Part shown: positions 55,701-64,000 of the stretch, piece by piece
Position numbering within the stretch: the first letter of the stretch is position 1
Layout of the letters: every line of letters starts with the position of its first letter
NCBI RefSeq assembly: GCF_002018875.1
Contig: NZ_MVOL01000001.1
Coordinates: 62,001-126,000, forward strand
Source: Pseudomonas sp. MF4836
Lineage (GTDB): Bacteria; Pseudomonadota; Gammaproteobacteria; Pseudomonadales; Pseudomonadaceae
DNA: 64,000 nucleotides
Direction of reading: 5' to 3'
The notes under the pieces: model-generated
Told to the model about the DNA's origin: nothing
Database searches by the model: none
Seen by the model: only the letters and a program-made list of their open reading frames with translations
Program-made: the position numbers and the translations under genes

Positions 55701-56588
55701 TCAGCTGCGATACAGCCCCGGGGTCACCCCGACGTGGGCCTTGAACACACGCTGGAAATGCGCCTGGTCGGCAAACCCCAGGCGGTAGGCAATCGACGCC
55801 ATGCCCTGGCCTTCGCGCAGCCAGTGGCGCGCCTGGTTGATGCAGCGGTTGAGCTGATAGGCGTGGGGCGTCAGCCCGGTACTGGCACGAAAGGCCCGGA
55901 TCAACTGGTAGCGGCTCATCCCTGCCATGGCTGCCAGTTCGGCCAGGGGCAGCAGGCTGTGGTTGTCGTGCTGCAAGAAGGCCATGAGCCGCTTCAGCTC
56001 GCCGCTGGCCAGCGCAGGGTTGGCGGCGATGTCGATCCGCTGCGCGGCGCCATCGTGATCGCCGATGAATTCGATCAGCGCGGCGTCTTTTTCAGCGCTG
56101 CCCGCAGCAGAAAACAACAGCCGATTGAGTTGGCAGAAGCGCTGGTAGAGTGCCGGGTCGTGGCTGATCAGCACCGGTTCGGGGGCGCTGTCCCCGGCGT
56201 GGGTTTCGGCCCTGAGGGCTGCCAGCCACTGCGCATCCAGGTGCAGCATCTGATAGCTCCAGGCGGTCTCCGGCAGCGGGTTGCAGGCGTGCACGCAGCC
56301 GGCGGGGACAAACACCAGGCTGGCGCTGCGGATCAGCGTCGGGCCATCTGCCGCCCCGGTGAAGAGGCTGGCCCCCTGGTCCACCGCGCCGATGGAGTAG
56401 GTCGGATGGCTGTGGGGCTTGTAGTTGGCGCGGCTGTGGCAGGCACGGCGGCTCTCGACATGGGGCAGCGCCGGGTCGCGCCAGAACTGGGCGATGGCGG
56501 TCTCGGGCGCGGCCCTGGGCGTAGCGGGGAGGTGAGCCGGTTGAGCCATGCGCGGAGGGGGTCCTGAAGTGTTGGAGCGGTGGGGCAT
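55701..56588 (-). CDS. AraC-family transcriptional regulator
   Basis: Regulator of 295 residues. N-terminal cupin-like sensor domain (HSRANYKPHSHPTYSIGAVD, FVPAGCVHACNP) and two C-terminal helix-turn-helix motifs (LLPLAELAAMAGMSRYQLIRAF, MASIAYRLGFADQAHFQRVF, KAHVGVTPGLYR). The start is uncertain: ATG 56549 would shorten it by 13 residues and neither has a strong ribosome site. Lies upstream of the LysE gene. Confidence 0.87.
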   Translation of the reverse strand: MPHRSNTSGPPPRMAQPAHLPATPRAAPETAIAQFWRDPALPHVESRRACHSRANYKPHSHPTYSIGAVDQGASLFTGAADGPTLIRSASLVFVPAGCVHACNPLPETAWSYQMLHLDAQWLAALRAETHAGDSAPEPVLISHDPALYQRFCQLNRLLFSAAGSAEKDAALIEFIGDHDGAAQRIDIAANPALASGELKRLMAFLQHDNHSLLPLAELAAMAGMSRYQLIRAFRASTGLTPHAYQLNRCINQARHWLREGQGMASIAYRLGFADQAHFQRVFKAHVGVTPGLYRS

Positions 56589-56733
56589 GCTCTCATATTT
56601 TTGGCATCGTACCAGGGGGCCTTGCGTCGCCTGGGTTGGCGCTATCGCACGAAACGCTGGGTTGTTATTCTGTTTTGGTCATTTTTGCCGTGGCCTTCGT
56701 GTCGCGCTCCCTGAACCCTGAGGCGTTTCCTGC

Positions 56734-57501
56734 ATGTCCGATTCGGCGTTTGCCTCCTCTTATGAATGCGCGGCGATGCCGGTCACCGGCGTTGCGGTGG
56801 ACTATCCCAATGGCCATGTGATCCCGGCCCACCGCCATGACCGGGCGCAGTTGCTGTATGCGATCGAAGGCGTGCTGGTGATCGAGACCCAGGCCGGGCG
56901 CTGGGTGGTGCCGCCCAGCCGTGGGGTGTGGCTGATGGCCGGGGTCGATCACACCGTGCGCATGCGCGGCGCGGCCCGCATGCGCAGCCTGTTTATCAAC
57001 CTCGATGCGATTGCGGGCCTGCCCCAGGGCGATTGTGTGATCGAGGTTTCGCCGCTGCTGCGCGAGCTGATCCTGGCCGCCACCGCGGTGCAGGAGCACT
57101 ACCAAAGTGACAGCCGCGAAGGGCGGATCATGCGCTTGATACTCGATGAGCTGCGCTGGCTGCCGGTGCTGCCGTTCAACCTGCCCTGGCCTCAGGAGCC
57201 GCGCATGCTGCGGGTCTGCCAGACCCTGGCCGCCGACCCCGCCGACAACAGCACCGCCGAACACTGGGCCGACCGCCTGGCGATGAGCGGCAAGACCTTT
57301 CACCGCCAGTTCCAGCGCGCCACCGGCATCACCTTCGGCCGCTGGCGGCAGCAGGCGCGGCTGCTGCTGTCCCTGGAATGCCTGGCCCAGGGTATGCCGA
57401 TCGTGCAAGTGGCGTTGCAGCACGGTTACGACAGCCAGAGCGCCTTCGCGGCGGCCTTCAAGCGCCAGTTCGGGGTGCCGCCGTCGCTGTTCTACCGTTG
57501 A
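56734..57501 (+). CDS. AraC-family transcriptional regulator (cupin sensor)
   Basis: Regulator of 255 residues. Cupin part (HVIPAHRHDRAQLLYAIEGVLVIE) and C-terminal AraC DNA-binding domain (DRLAMSGKTFHRQFQRATGI, PIVQVALQHGYDSQSAFAAAF, KRQFGVPPSLFYR). Convergent with the efflux operon (3-bp gap); a likely local regulator, possibly of that pump. Confidence 0.88.
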   Translation: MSDSAFASSYECAAMPVTGVAVDYPNGHVIPAHRHDRAQLLYAIEGVLVIETQAGRWVVPPSRGVWLMAGVDHTVRMRGAARMRSLFINLDAIAGLPQGDCVIEVSPLLRELILAATAVQEHYQSDSREGRIMRLILDELRWLPVLPFNLPWPQEPRMLRVCQTLAADPADNSTAEHWADRLAMSGKTFHRQFQRATGITFGRWRQQARLLLSLECLAQGMPIVQVALQHGYDSQSAFAAAFKRQFGVPPSLFYR

Positions 57502-57504
57502 CCG

Positions 57505-59082
57505 TCACGACCGGCGCAGCACCAGCCCGGCCAGCACACAGGCCAGCATCGCCAGCCCGGCCAGGTAAAACGCATCGCTGTAGGCCATCAGCATCGCGTC
57601 GCGGTGCACCAGGCGCTCCATCAGCGCCAGGGCTTGCTGGCGCAAGGGGCCGGCGGCAGCGCCGTGCAGGGCGCTGGCGTAGTCCATCGGCACATGGCTG
57701 AGCATGCGCACCATGTCCACCAGCCGTTCCTGGGTCGCCTGGGCAAAGGGCGACACCGCCTCGCCGATGCGCTGGGCGTGAAGTTTTTCGCGCTCGACCA
57801 CAATCTGGCTCGACAGCGCGATGCCAATCGCACCGCCGACGTTGCGCACCATCGAGAACAGGCCTGAGGCCGAACCCACCTGGTCTTTTTCCAGGCCCTG
57901 GATCGCCATCACCCCCAAGGCCACCACCACCAGCGACTGGCCGATGCCACGCACCACCAGCGAGGGCACGATCACGTTGGCCGCGGCATCCGGGTTGAGG
58001 TGGATGTTCATCAGGCAGCCCAGGCCGGTGATGGCAAAGCCGAGGATGATGATGGTGCGGGCGCTGGTCCAGCGCATCAGGCGCGGGGTGGCGAATGACA
58101 TGGCGAACTGGATCAGGCCGTAGGGGATCATCATCAGGCCGATCTGCCGCGCGTTGTAGCCGTGGATCTCGGCGAAGTAATTGGGCACCAGGAACACCAC
58201 GCCGAACACCACCGCGCCGAAGGTGAATTGCATCAGGCTGGCCAGGCCGAAGTTGTAGCGGCCCAGCAGGCGCAGGTTGATCAGCGGGTGCTCGCGGCGC
58301 AGTTCGATGCAGACAAACGCCAGCAGCCCGATCACCGCCAGCGCCGCGCAGTTGGCGATGAAGGTCGAGGCGAACCAGTCGTTGCGACTGCCTTCCTCGA
58401 GCATGATCTGCAACGCCGAGAGCCCCACGGCCATGGTCGCGATACCGAACCAGTCGCCCTGGCGCAGCTTGTGCAGCATCACCGGCTGCGGCCGCACCGA
58501 CCAGCCGATCGCCGCCAGCAGCAACAGCCCGGGCGGCACTTGCAGGTAGAAGATCCAGCGCCAGGAGTAGGCGTCGGTCAGCCAGCCCCCCAGGGACGGC
58601 CCGGCGGCCTGGGCGACATTGTTGGCCACGGCGAACAGGGCCATGCCCATGGGGTGCCGCGCGGCCGGCAGCTCGGTGACGATGAGCTGGAACGACAGCG
58701 GAATCAGCACCCCGCCAAAGGCGCCCTGCAGGGTGCGGGCGATGATCATGGTCTGGATGTTCGGCGCCAGGGAGCAGGCAATCGAGAACAGCACGAAGCC
58801 CGCGGTGCCGACCATCATCACCCGGCGCATGGAGAACACTGATACCAGCCAGCCGGTCATGGGGATGATGATGATTTCGGCCACTAGGTAGGCGGTGGTG
58901 ATCCACGAGCCTTCCTCGAAGGTGGCGCCGAGGGAGCCGCGCACATCCGGCAGCGAGGCGTTGGTGACGTGCACATTCATCCCGGCCATGAAGCAGCCGA
59001 CCACGCTGCCCAGCACCGCGACCCAGGTGCGCAGGGAAATGGCCGGCGCGGCCTCGCCAGTCTGCTGTCCAGGGTTACTCAT
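57505..59082 (-). CDS. EmrB/QacA-type MFS drug exporter (DHA2 family)
   Basis: Permease of 525 residues with 14 predicted helices. MNVHVTNASLPDVRGSLG and TAYLVAEIIIIPMTGWL are typical of EmrB; the antiporter motif C reads NNVAQAAGPSLGGWL. It should work with the membrane-fusion protein and outer-membrane channel encoded upstream in the same operon, exporting toxic compounds through both membranes. Its start overlaps the end of the fusion-protein gene by 8 bases. Confidence 0.9.
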   Translation of the reverse strand: MSNPGQQTGEAAPAISLRTWVAVLGSVVGCFMAGMNVHVTNASLPDVRGSLGATFEEGSWITTAYLVAEIIIIPMTGWLVSVFSMRRVMMVGTAGFVLFSIACSLAPNIQTMIIARTLQGAFGGVLIPLSFQLIVTELPAARHPMGMALFAVANNVAQAAGPSLGGWLTDAYSWRWIFYLQVPPGLLLLAAIGWSVRPQPVMLHKLRQGDWFGIATMAVGLSALQIMLEEGSRNDWFASTFIANCAALAVIGLLAFVCIELRREHPLINLRLLGRYNFGLASLMQFTFGAVVFGVVFLVPNYFAEIHGYNARQIGLMMIPYGLIQFAMSFATPRLMRWTSARTIIILGFAITGLGCLMNIHLNPDAAANVIVPSLVVRGIGQSLVVVALGVMAIQGLEKDQVGSASGLFSMVRNVGGAIGIALSSQIVVEREKLHAQRIGEAVSPFAQATQERLVDMVRMLSHVPMDYASALHGAAAGPLRQQALALMERLVHRDAMLMAYSDAFYLAGLAMLACVLAGLVLRRS

Positions 59083-60193
59083 GGTGGGTGTCCACGCTGA
59101 CGATCACCGACATGCCGGGGCGCAGTTCAGCCGCGCGCGGCTGCCCCGGTTCCAGGCGGATGCGCACCGGCATGCGCTGCACGATCTTGGTGAAGTTGCC
59201 GGTGGCATTGTCCGGTGGCAGCAGGGCGAACTGGGCGCCGGACGCCGGGGCGAAACTGTCGACCCGGCCCTTGAGTTCCAGGCCGCCCAGCGCGTCCACT
59301 TCGATGTGCGCCGGTTGCCCGGGGCGCATGGCGTCGACTTGGGTTTCCTTATAGTTGGCCACCACATAGGCCGCTTCGGGCACCACGGCCAGCAGCGGCG
59401 CCCCAGCCTCGACGTATTGACCGATGCGCAGGCTGCGCTGGCCGGCGGTGCCGTCGACCGGGCTGCGGATTTGCGTGTGTTGCAGGTCGATCCGGGCCAG
59501 TGCCAGCCGCGCCCGGGCCTGGGCCACCGCCGCTTGCGCCTTGTCGTGGCGAGCCTGGGCGAACTGCTGCTCGGTGTCGATGATCGCCACTTGTGCACGG
59601 CGCGCAGCCAAGGCAGCGCGGGCTGACGCCAGGGCGGCATCGGCCTTGCGGGTATCGGCCTGGGCACGCTCCAGCTGCTGGGCGCTGCTGACTTCCTGGG
59701 CTGCCAGGTGTCGCTGCCGGCGGTCTTCCTGGTTGGCCTGGCGCGACTCGGCTTCGGCGGCGCGGGCGCGGCCTTCGACTTCGGCAATCAGGCTTTGCTG
59801 CTGGCGCTGGCGTGCCGCCAGGTTGGCGATGCGCGCCTGTTGCGCGCGGGTTTCGGCCAGCGCTTCGTCGACGGCCGCCTGGGCCTGATCGACATGGGCC
59901 TGGTAATCCGGGTCTTCGATGCTGGCCAGCAGGTCGCCGGCTTTGAGTGCCTGGTTGTCCTGCACCCGGACCTCGGCCAGGTAGCCGGAGATCCGTGGGG
60001 CGACCGTGACAATGTCGGCCCGCAGGTAAGCATCGTCGGTCTCAATCTGGAAGCGTCCGTTGCGCCACCAGTGCACGCACCAGGCGACCAGCAGCAGGCC
60101 GGCCAGCACCGATGTGGCGTAAATCAGCACGCGGCGCCGGGTCATGGCGCGCGCGGGGGCCGCAGTCGAAGCGGGAGCGGGGGTATCGGTCAT
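59075..60193 (-). CDS. HlyD/EmrA-type membrane-fusion protein
   Basis: Periplasmic adaptor of 372 residues. One N-terminal transmembrane helix (about 23-43), ETDDAYLRADIVTVAPRISGYLAEV lipoyl-type segment, a long coiled-coil hairpin (about 90-210) and the second lipoyl half with IRSPVDGTAGQRSL. Links the DHA2 exporter with the outer-membrane channel. Its ATG overlaps the channel gene stop (ATGA). Confidence 0.9.
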   Translation of the reverse strand: MTDTPAPASTAAPARAMTRRRVLIYATSVLAGLLLVAWCVHWWRNGRFQIETDDAYLRADIVTVAPRISGYLAEVRVQDNQALKAGDLLASIEDPDYQAHVDQAQAAVDEALAETRAQQARIANLAARQRQQQSLIAEVEGRARAAEAESRQANQEDRRQRHLAAQEVSSAQQLERAQADTRKADAALASARAALAARRAQVAIIDTEQQFAQARHDKAQAAVAQARARLALARIDLQHTQIRSPVDGTAGQRSLRIGQYVEAGAPLLAVVPEAAYVVANYKETQVDAMRPGQPAHIEVDALGGLELKGRVDSFAPASGAQFALLPPDNATGNFTKIVQRMPVRIRLEPGQPRAAELRPGMSVIVSVDTHHE

Positions 60194-61653
60194 TGCGGGT
60201 ACTCGCTTTCAGGCAAGGTGGAAGAGTGGCGGGCGAGCCGCGTGGCACGGGCGATCGGCGGCGCTTCACGCCAGCCGCCGCCCATGGCCTTGAACAGCAG
60301 CAACTGCGCGTCCATGACCTGGGCATCGGCGCCGGCCAGTTCGGCCTGGCGTTGCACGTCACGGCGCTGGGCCTTGAGGTATTGCTGGGCAGTGCTGGCA
60401 CCGGCGGCGCGGTCCAGGGCTGCCAGGCGCAGGCGTTCGGCGCTGTACTGCGCGGCCTGGCGCCAGGCCTGTTGCTGGCGCAGCGCGGCGTCGTAGTCGA
60501 CCAGAGCCTGTTGCAACTCCTTGAGGGCCGCCAGCAGCGTGCCGTCGAAGCGTGCCAGGGCGGCGTTTTCCATGGCGCTGGCCTGGGCGATGCGGGCCCG
60601 GGCGCTGCTCAGGTTGGGAAAACTCCACGACAGCAGTGGCCCCAGGCTCCACACGGTGGCCCCGCTGTCGCCGTAACCGTCGGGGTGATGGGCGGAGTTG
60701 AGCACGTTGGCCCCCAGGGAAACCCGTGGGTAGAGGTCGGCCCTGGCCACGCCGATCCGCGCGGTGGCGGCGCCGAATTGGCGCTCGGCCTGGCGCACGT
60801 CGGGGCGCTGGCGCAGCACCGCCAGGCCATCCAGGCTTGGCATCGAGGCGGCCAGGGTCGGTGCGGCCTGACAGGCCAGCGCCTGGGAAGGCGCCGCGCC
60901 AGGCGGGCGGCCCATCAGCAACGCCAGTTCGCCCAGCGCGCGCTGCCGCCCGGCCTCCAGCGCCGGTACGCGGGCTTGCAACTGGCCGACCCGCTCCTGG
61001 GCCCGGGCCACTTCCAGCGCGCTGCCTGCACCGGCGCTGTGCAGGCTCGACGCCAGGGCCTGGCTGCGTTCGGCCAGGCTCAGGGCGTGCCGGGGGATGC
61101 TGGCGCGCCGGGCGTAGTTGCAGGCATCGAGCCAGGCGCCGGTGGTCTGTGCGGCCACCAGCACCCGCAGCCCGTCGGCGGCGGCCTGGGCGGATTCGGC
61201 GTCGGCCTGGGCCGCGCGGCTCAAGGATTGCAAACGGCCGAAAAGGTCGAGTTCCCAGGCCACCGCCAGACCCAGGTGATAGCGGCTGCCGGTGCGAATG
61301 TGCGAGCTCTGGTTGAGTGCCGCTTCCAGTTGATCGTCCGCCGAGCTGCCATAACCGGCATCAGCGCTGAAGGCGGTTTGCGGTTGGCCCTGGGCGTCGG
61401 CCTCCTGCAGCCATGCGCGGGCTTGCAGCAGGTTCGCCGCCGCCACTTGCAAGTCCCGGTTGTGAATCAGCGCCTGCTCCACGGCGGCGTTCAGCGCCGG
61501 GTCGCGATACAGGGTCCACCACTGGTCCGGGAGTGGGCTGTTGACGCTGGCGGCGGCAGGGGGGGCAGGGCTGGCTGTGGGCTCGCTCCAGCTGGCGCAG
61601 CCATTGAGCGTCGCAAAAAACAAGGCCAGCAGCGACCGTCGATAGAGATCCAT
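60190..61653 (-). CDS. NodT/OprM-type outer-membrane efflux lipoprotein
   Basis: Protein of 487 residues with a lipoprotein signal (lipobox LNGC) and two outer-membrane-efflux repeats: WWTLYRDPALNAAVEQALIHN, ARAQERVGQLQARVPALEAGR, ARADLYPRVSLGANVL. Forms the trimeric exit duct. MDLYRRSLL is chosen as start because it gives the lipoprotein signal; an upstream start would add 24 residues. First gene of the leftward pump operon. Confidence 0.88.
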   Translation of the reverse strand: MDLYRRSLLALFFATLNGCASWSEPTASPAPPAAASVNSPLPDQWWTLYRDPALNAAVEQALIHNRDLQVAAANLLQARAWLQEADAQGQPQTAFSADAGYGSSADDQLEAALNQSSHIRTGSRYHLGLAVAWELDLFGRLQSLSRAAQADAESAQAAADGLRVLVAAQTTGAWLDACNYARRASIPRHALSLAERSQALASSLHSAGAGSALEVARAQERVGQLQARVPALEAGRQRALGELALLMGRPPGAAPSQALACQAAPTLAASMPSLDGLAVLRQRPDVRQAERQFGAATARIGVARADLYPRVSLGANVLNSAHHPDGYGDSGATVWSLGPLLSWSFPNLSSARARIAQASAMENAALARFDGTLLAALKELQQALVDYDAALRQQQAWRQAAQYSAERLRLAALDRAAGASTAQQYLKAQRRDVQRQAELAGADAQVMDAQLLLFKAMGGGWREAPPIARATRLARHSSTLPESEYPQ

Positions 61654-61842
61654 GGGGCGCACTCTTGTAAGGGGTGCGGCCACTCTAGAGAGCCGGTCAA
61701 TCGACCGTCTAACGTGAACTCCCAATCATTTATCTTGAAATGGACATTCTGTGGCCGAGGCCGAGGCGCGTGCCAACGCAAAGGTTAGGGCTGCTGGGGG
61801 TTTCAACTCAGGAGTTGATAATTATTCTTATTGGTGATTATG

Positions 61843-61858
61843 ATATGTTATTACATAT
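61843..61858. promoter_or_regulatory. Zur-box-like palindrome before the L36 paralogue
   Basis: ATATGTTATTACATAT: six-base arms ATATGT/ACATAT with a 4-base centre in a very AT-rich patch 26 bp before the gene. It resembles gammaproteobacterial Zur sites (TGTTATNNNATAACA type). Zur control is typical for zinc-independent L36. Confidence 0.6.
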
Positions 61859-61884
61859 TTTTAAGCCCCCTCAGGAGCCTCACC

Positions 61885-62034
61885 ATGAAAGTGCTTTCAT
61901 CCCTCAAAGAAGCCAAGAATCGTCACCGCGACTGCCAGATCGTCAAGCGTCGCGGGAGGATCTACGTGATCTGCAAATCCAACCCGCGCTTCAAGGCGCG
62001 CCAGGGCGGGGCGAAAAACAAGAACAAAGGCTGA
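61885..62034 (+). CDS. ykgO: Ribosomal protein bL36, zinc-independent paralogue (type B)
   Basis: Ribosomal protein of 49 residues: [14 protein letters not shown] and the [20 protein letters not shown] core identify bL36. Only two Cys and no third Cys/His are present, so the zinc ribbon is lost (C-minus form). Such paralogues replace zinc-bearing L36 under zinc starvation. AGGAG lies seven bases before the ATG. Confidence 0.92.
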   Translation: MKVLSSLKEAKNRHRDCQIVKRRGRIYVICKSNPRFKARQGGAKNKNKG

Positions 62035-62157
62035 GCCGCGATCGGCCCCGGGCATTCACCCTGGGTCAACGCTCCCTGCTCAATGCCTCACAGGCTGCTT
62101 TCTCGGGGCGCTGGCTTGTCGTATGTTTGCGGGCTGTTTCCGACATGGAGGTTTCCC

Positions 62158-62892
62158 GTGAGCAAATACCAGCCCCTTGGCGATTATTTCAACGCCCTGC
62201 GCACCGACTCAGTGACCCTGACCTTCACCGAGATCGAGAACATGCTGGGTTTCGAATTGCCGGACTACACCCAGACCCATACCGCCTGGATCAATGACCC
62301 GCAGCGGCCTCAGGCCAAGCAATGGCTGGACGCAGGCTTTCTTAAAGATCGGGTAGATTTTACCCGCCGCGAAGTGTCGTTTTTTCGGGCCCAGCCCCGG
62401 ATACCGAGCCCGGAGCAAGCCGAGCAGGCAGCGCCCGCCGAGGACATCCGTGACCAGGCCCTGGCTGATGAGCAGCAGCGTCAGATCGAACAGGACCCCA
62501 GTCTTAGCGCCACTGAGAAACAGCGCCTGATCCGCTCCCGCATCGGCCAAGACCTGTTTCGCCAGCGAGCGCTCCAGATCGAGCCGCGCTGCCGGCTGAC
62601 CGGGGTGAGCGCGAAAAACTTCCTTATCGCCAGCCATATCAAGCCCTGGAAAGACTGCAATAACACCGAGCGTCTCGACGGCAATAACGGGCTGATGCTC
62701 GCCCCCCACGTCGACCGGCTATTTGACCGGGGCTGGATTTCGTTCGAAGACAGCGGCGAGTTGCGGGTGTCGGCCCAGGCCGCTGAAGTGCTGGGCGCCT
62801 GGCACTTGCATGGCGACCTCACGCCCACGCCGTTCAATCCGCAGCAGGCGGTTTACCTGGCCTACCACCGGCGCGAGGTATTCAAGCCCTGA
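62158..62892 (+). CDS. HNH endonuclease with an N-terminal DUF7662-like domain
   Basis: Protein of 244 residues. N-terminal part (about 1-75: YQPLGDYFNALRTDSVTLTF, MLGFELPDY, KQWLDAGFLKDRVDFTRREV) looks like the small DUF7662-type domain. The C-terminal HNH_2-type nuclease domain is clear: CRLTGVSAKNFLIASHIKPW and NGLMLAPHVDRLFDRGWISF, with the paired His and Asn. GTG 62158 is chosen (GGAGG six bases upstream). A role in DNA restriction or defence is possible but no methylase or other defence gene is adjacent. Confidence 0.82.
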   Translation: MSKYQPLGDYFNALRTDSVTLTFTEIENMLGFELPDYTQTHTAWINDPQRPQAKQWLDAGFLKDRVDFTRREVSFFRAQPRIPSPEQAEQAAPAEDIRDQALADEQQRQIEQDPSLSATEKQRLIRSRIGQDLFRQRALQIEPRCRLTGVSAKNFLIASHIKPWKDCNNTERLDGNNGLMLAPHVDRLFDRGWISFEDSGELRVSAQAAEVLGAWHLHGDLTPTPFNPQQAVYLAYHRREVFKP

Positions 62893-62906
62893 GGACGTCC
62901 AGTCGT

Positions 62907-62936
62907 AAAAAAGCCCTGGCACTGCAGGGCTTTTTT
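62907..62936. terminator. Bidirectional intrinsic terminator
   Basis: AAAAAAGCCCTG (62907-62918) pairs with CAGGGCTTTTTT (62925-62936) around a 6-nt loop, with A-run and T-run on the two sides. It lies between the convergent HNH and L,D-transpeptidase-like genes and can end transcription from both. Confidence 0.9.
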
Positions 62937-62954
62937 GTGGGCGCGCCGGTGGCC

Positions 62955-63668
62955 TCAACCGCCTTTGGCACTGACGATGCTCGCCACCTGGCGTGGCTGG
63001 CAGTTGAGGTAGGCCGAGGACTTGAGCCAACGCTGGTCGGGGTACCAGGAAAACATGAACTGGCCGTCCTTGAGCTTGTCGATAACCTGGCGGGCCACTT
63101 GCGGGCGCACTGCCGGGCAACCCTGGCTACGGCCGATGCGGCCCTGGCGCTGGCTCCAGAGCGGGTTCACGTAGTCGGCGGCATGAATCACGATGTCGCG
63201 ATCACGGGCCCGGTCGTTGAACCCCGGTTCCAGGCCGTCCATGCGCAGCGAATAACCGTGGCTGCCTTCATAGCTTTCCTGGGTGCGGAACAGGCCCAGG
63301 CTGGACTGATAGCTGCCCAGGCGATTGGAAAACTGCGTGGCGAAATTTTCCCCGGACTTCTGCCCATGGGCCACCAGGTCGCGCAGCACCAGAGTCTTTT
63401 TACGCAGGTCGAAGATCCACAGGCGGCGTGCCGTGGACGGTTGCGAGTAGTCGATGACGGCCAGGTGCCGGGCTTGGCGGGCACCGCTGTTGACCGCGCA
63501 CTGCATGGCGCTCAGGGCGCTTTTGAGGGCTTGTGGATTGAGTTCCGGGGCGGCGTGGGCGAGGCTGTTGAACATCATCGGGCTTGGGGTGCCGACGGCG
63601 AACGCGGGGCTGCAGATGGCCCCCAGGGTCGTCGCTGCCAGGCCCAGGCGGCGCAGAAAAATCAGCAT
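62955..63668 (-). CDS. L,D-transpeptidase catalytic-domain (YkuD_2) family protein
   Basis: Secreted protein of 237 residues. Signal peptide ending AFA, then a YkuD-like catalytic region: HLAVIDYSQPSTARRLWIFDL, SLGLFRTQES, SLRMDGLEPGFND, and the catalytic HAADYV...GRSQGCPAV with His and Cys. Probably acts on murein cross-links or attaches proteins to peptidoglycan in the periplasm. Confidence 0.85.
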   Translation of the reverse strand: MLIFLRRLGLAATTLGAICSPAFAVGTPSPMMFNSLAHAAPELNPQALKSALSAMQCAVNSGARQARHLAVIDYSQPSTARRLWIFDLRKKTLVLRDLVAHGQKSGENFATQFSNRLGSYQSSLGLFRTQESYEGSHGYSLRMDGLEPGFNDRARDRDIVIHAADYVNPLWSQRQGRIGRSQGCPAVRPQVARQVIDKLKDGQFMFSWYPDQRWLKSSAYLNCQPRQVASIVSAKGG

Positions 63669-63836
63669 GGGAAGCGGTCTGTATAGCGGTCGGTAAAAAG
63701 AGTCCCTACCATTGCGTTGGCTCCTGACATTCTGTGGTTCCCCCGCCAGCGCTTGCTACGCTTGGCCTGCTGGTTCGCGGCAACGGTTGCCGAGGTTGAT
63801 CCGTCCTATGACGGCCATGGATTTGGAGTAAAGCAG

Positions 63837-64000
63837 TTGTTCAAAAAAACCGCATGTTACTTGAGCCTTTGCCTGCTCGCTGCGCCATTGGTCGCGACCG
63901 CCGACGAACCGATAGTCGATCCCACCAGCCCCGTGCAGTCGGCATTCACCCAGTTATCCCTCGCGTGCCCGGCCCTGGCTGTGCAGATGGACGGGCCGAC
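63837..64000 (+). CDS. Secreted protein, N-terminal fragment cut by the window edge
   Basis: TTG start at 63837 with GGAG eight bases upstream opens a frame that continues to the end of the window (54 codons seen). It starts MFKKTACYLSLCLLAAPLVATA, a clear signal peptide, followed by DEPIVDPTSPVQSAFTQLSL. No ATG lies in this frame near the signal peptide. Family unknown from this fragment. Confidence 0.65.
   Translation, partial: MFKKTACYLSLCLLAAPLVATADEPIVDPTSPVQSAFTQLSLACPALAVQMDGP

Overview
The window is about 64 kb of GC-rich chromosome from a fluorescent-group Pseudomonas. The evidence is three OprD-family porins, a GntR-type VanR beside vanAB, a ferulate cluster in the order known from P. 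putida, a FecI/FecR/TonB-receptor iron set, Pseudomonas-type REP hairpins and exact AANAANAA (Crc/Hfq) motifs in front of transporter genes. No tRNA, rRNA, CRISPR array, integrase or insertion sequence was seen. The content is that of a catabolic accessory region for plant-derived aromatics and sugar acids.

Layout. 0-2.6 kb: a coniferyl-alcohol-dehydrogenase-like SDR, an outer-membrane channel of the phenol MetA family, and a small membrane protein. 2.8-8.7 kb: a GntR regulator behind a sigma-54-type promoter, then an amino-acid/polyamine ABC importer with two unlike binding proteins and a cytosolic gamma-glutamyltransferase-like enzyme. 8.8-19.2 kb: a sugar-acid locus. Seven leftward genes are tightly packed and partly translationally coupled (RraA-like, NTF2-like, aldehyde dehydrogenase, Dabb, MFS, UxuA, UxaA), with an OprD porin downstream. 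They are divergent from an unusual IclR regulator fused to an SMP-30/gluconolactonase-like domain. 19.4-27 kb: a lipoprotein polysaccharide deacetylase, a DUF2388 protein, a LysR/reductase divergent pair, and a Fur-box-preceded sigma factor, FecR and TonB receptor.

27.4-52 kb: the aromatic core. MFS transporter, OprD, MarR-type FerR, then ech-vdh-fcs-aat-acd (ferulate to vanillin to vanillate). A VanK-like transporter follows behind a perfect VanR-type palindrome. Next come a LysR regulator divergent from a benzoylformate decarboxylase operon (mdlC, MFS, ketopantoate-reductase-family dehydrogenase, aldehyde dehydrogenase), another OprD, vanR, and vanAB. The routes converge: ferulate and possibly vanillylmandelate-type acids would be taken to vanillate, which VanAB demethylates to protocatechuate outside the window. 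Ring-cleavage genes are not present.

52-64 kb: a PAS-GAF-GGDEF-EAL protein, a LysE exporter, two AraC regulators, an EmrAB-type tripartite efflux pump, a zinc-independent ribosomal protein L36 paralogue behind a Zur-like palindrome, an HNH nuclease, an L,D-transpeptidase-like protein, and the start of a secreted protein that leaves the window.

Non-coding highlights: two copies (26.99-27.36 and 38.65-39.02 kb) of a roughly 370-bp repeat that folds into several hairpins including a three-way junction, with a compensatory base-pair change between copies; a 177-bp tandem duplication of an inverted REP pair; and a 12-bp tandem expansion inside the acyl-CoA dehydrogenase gene.
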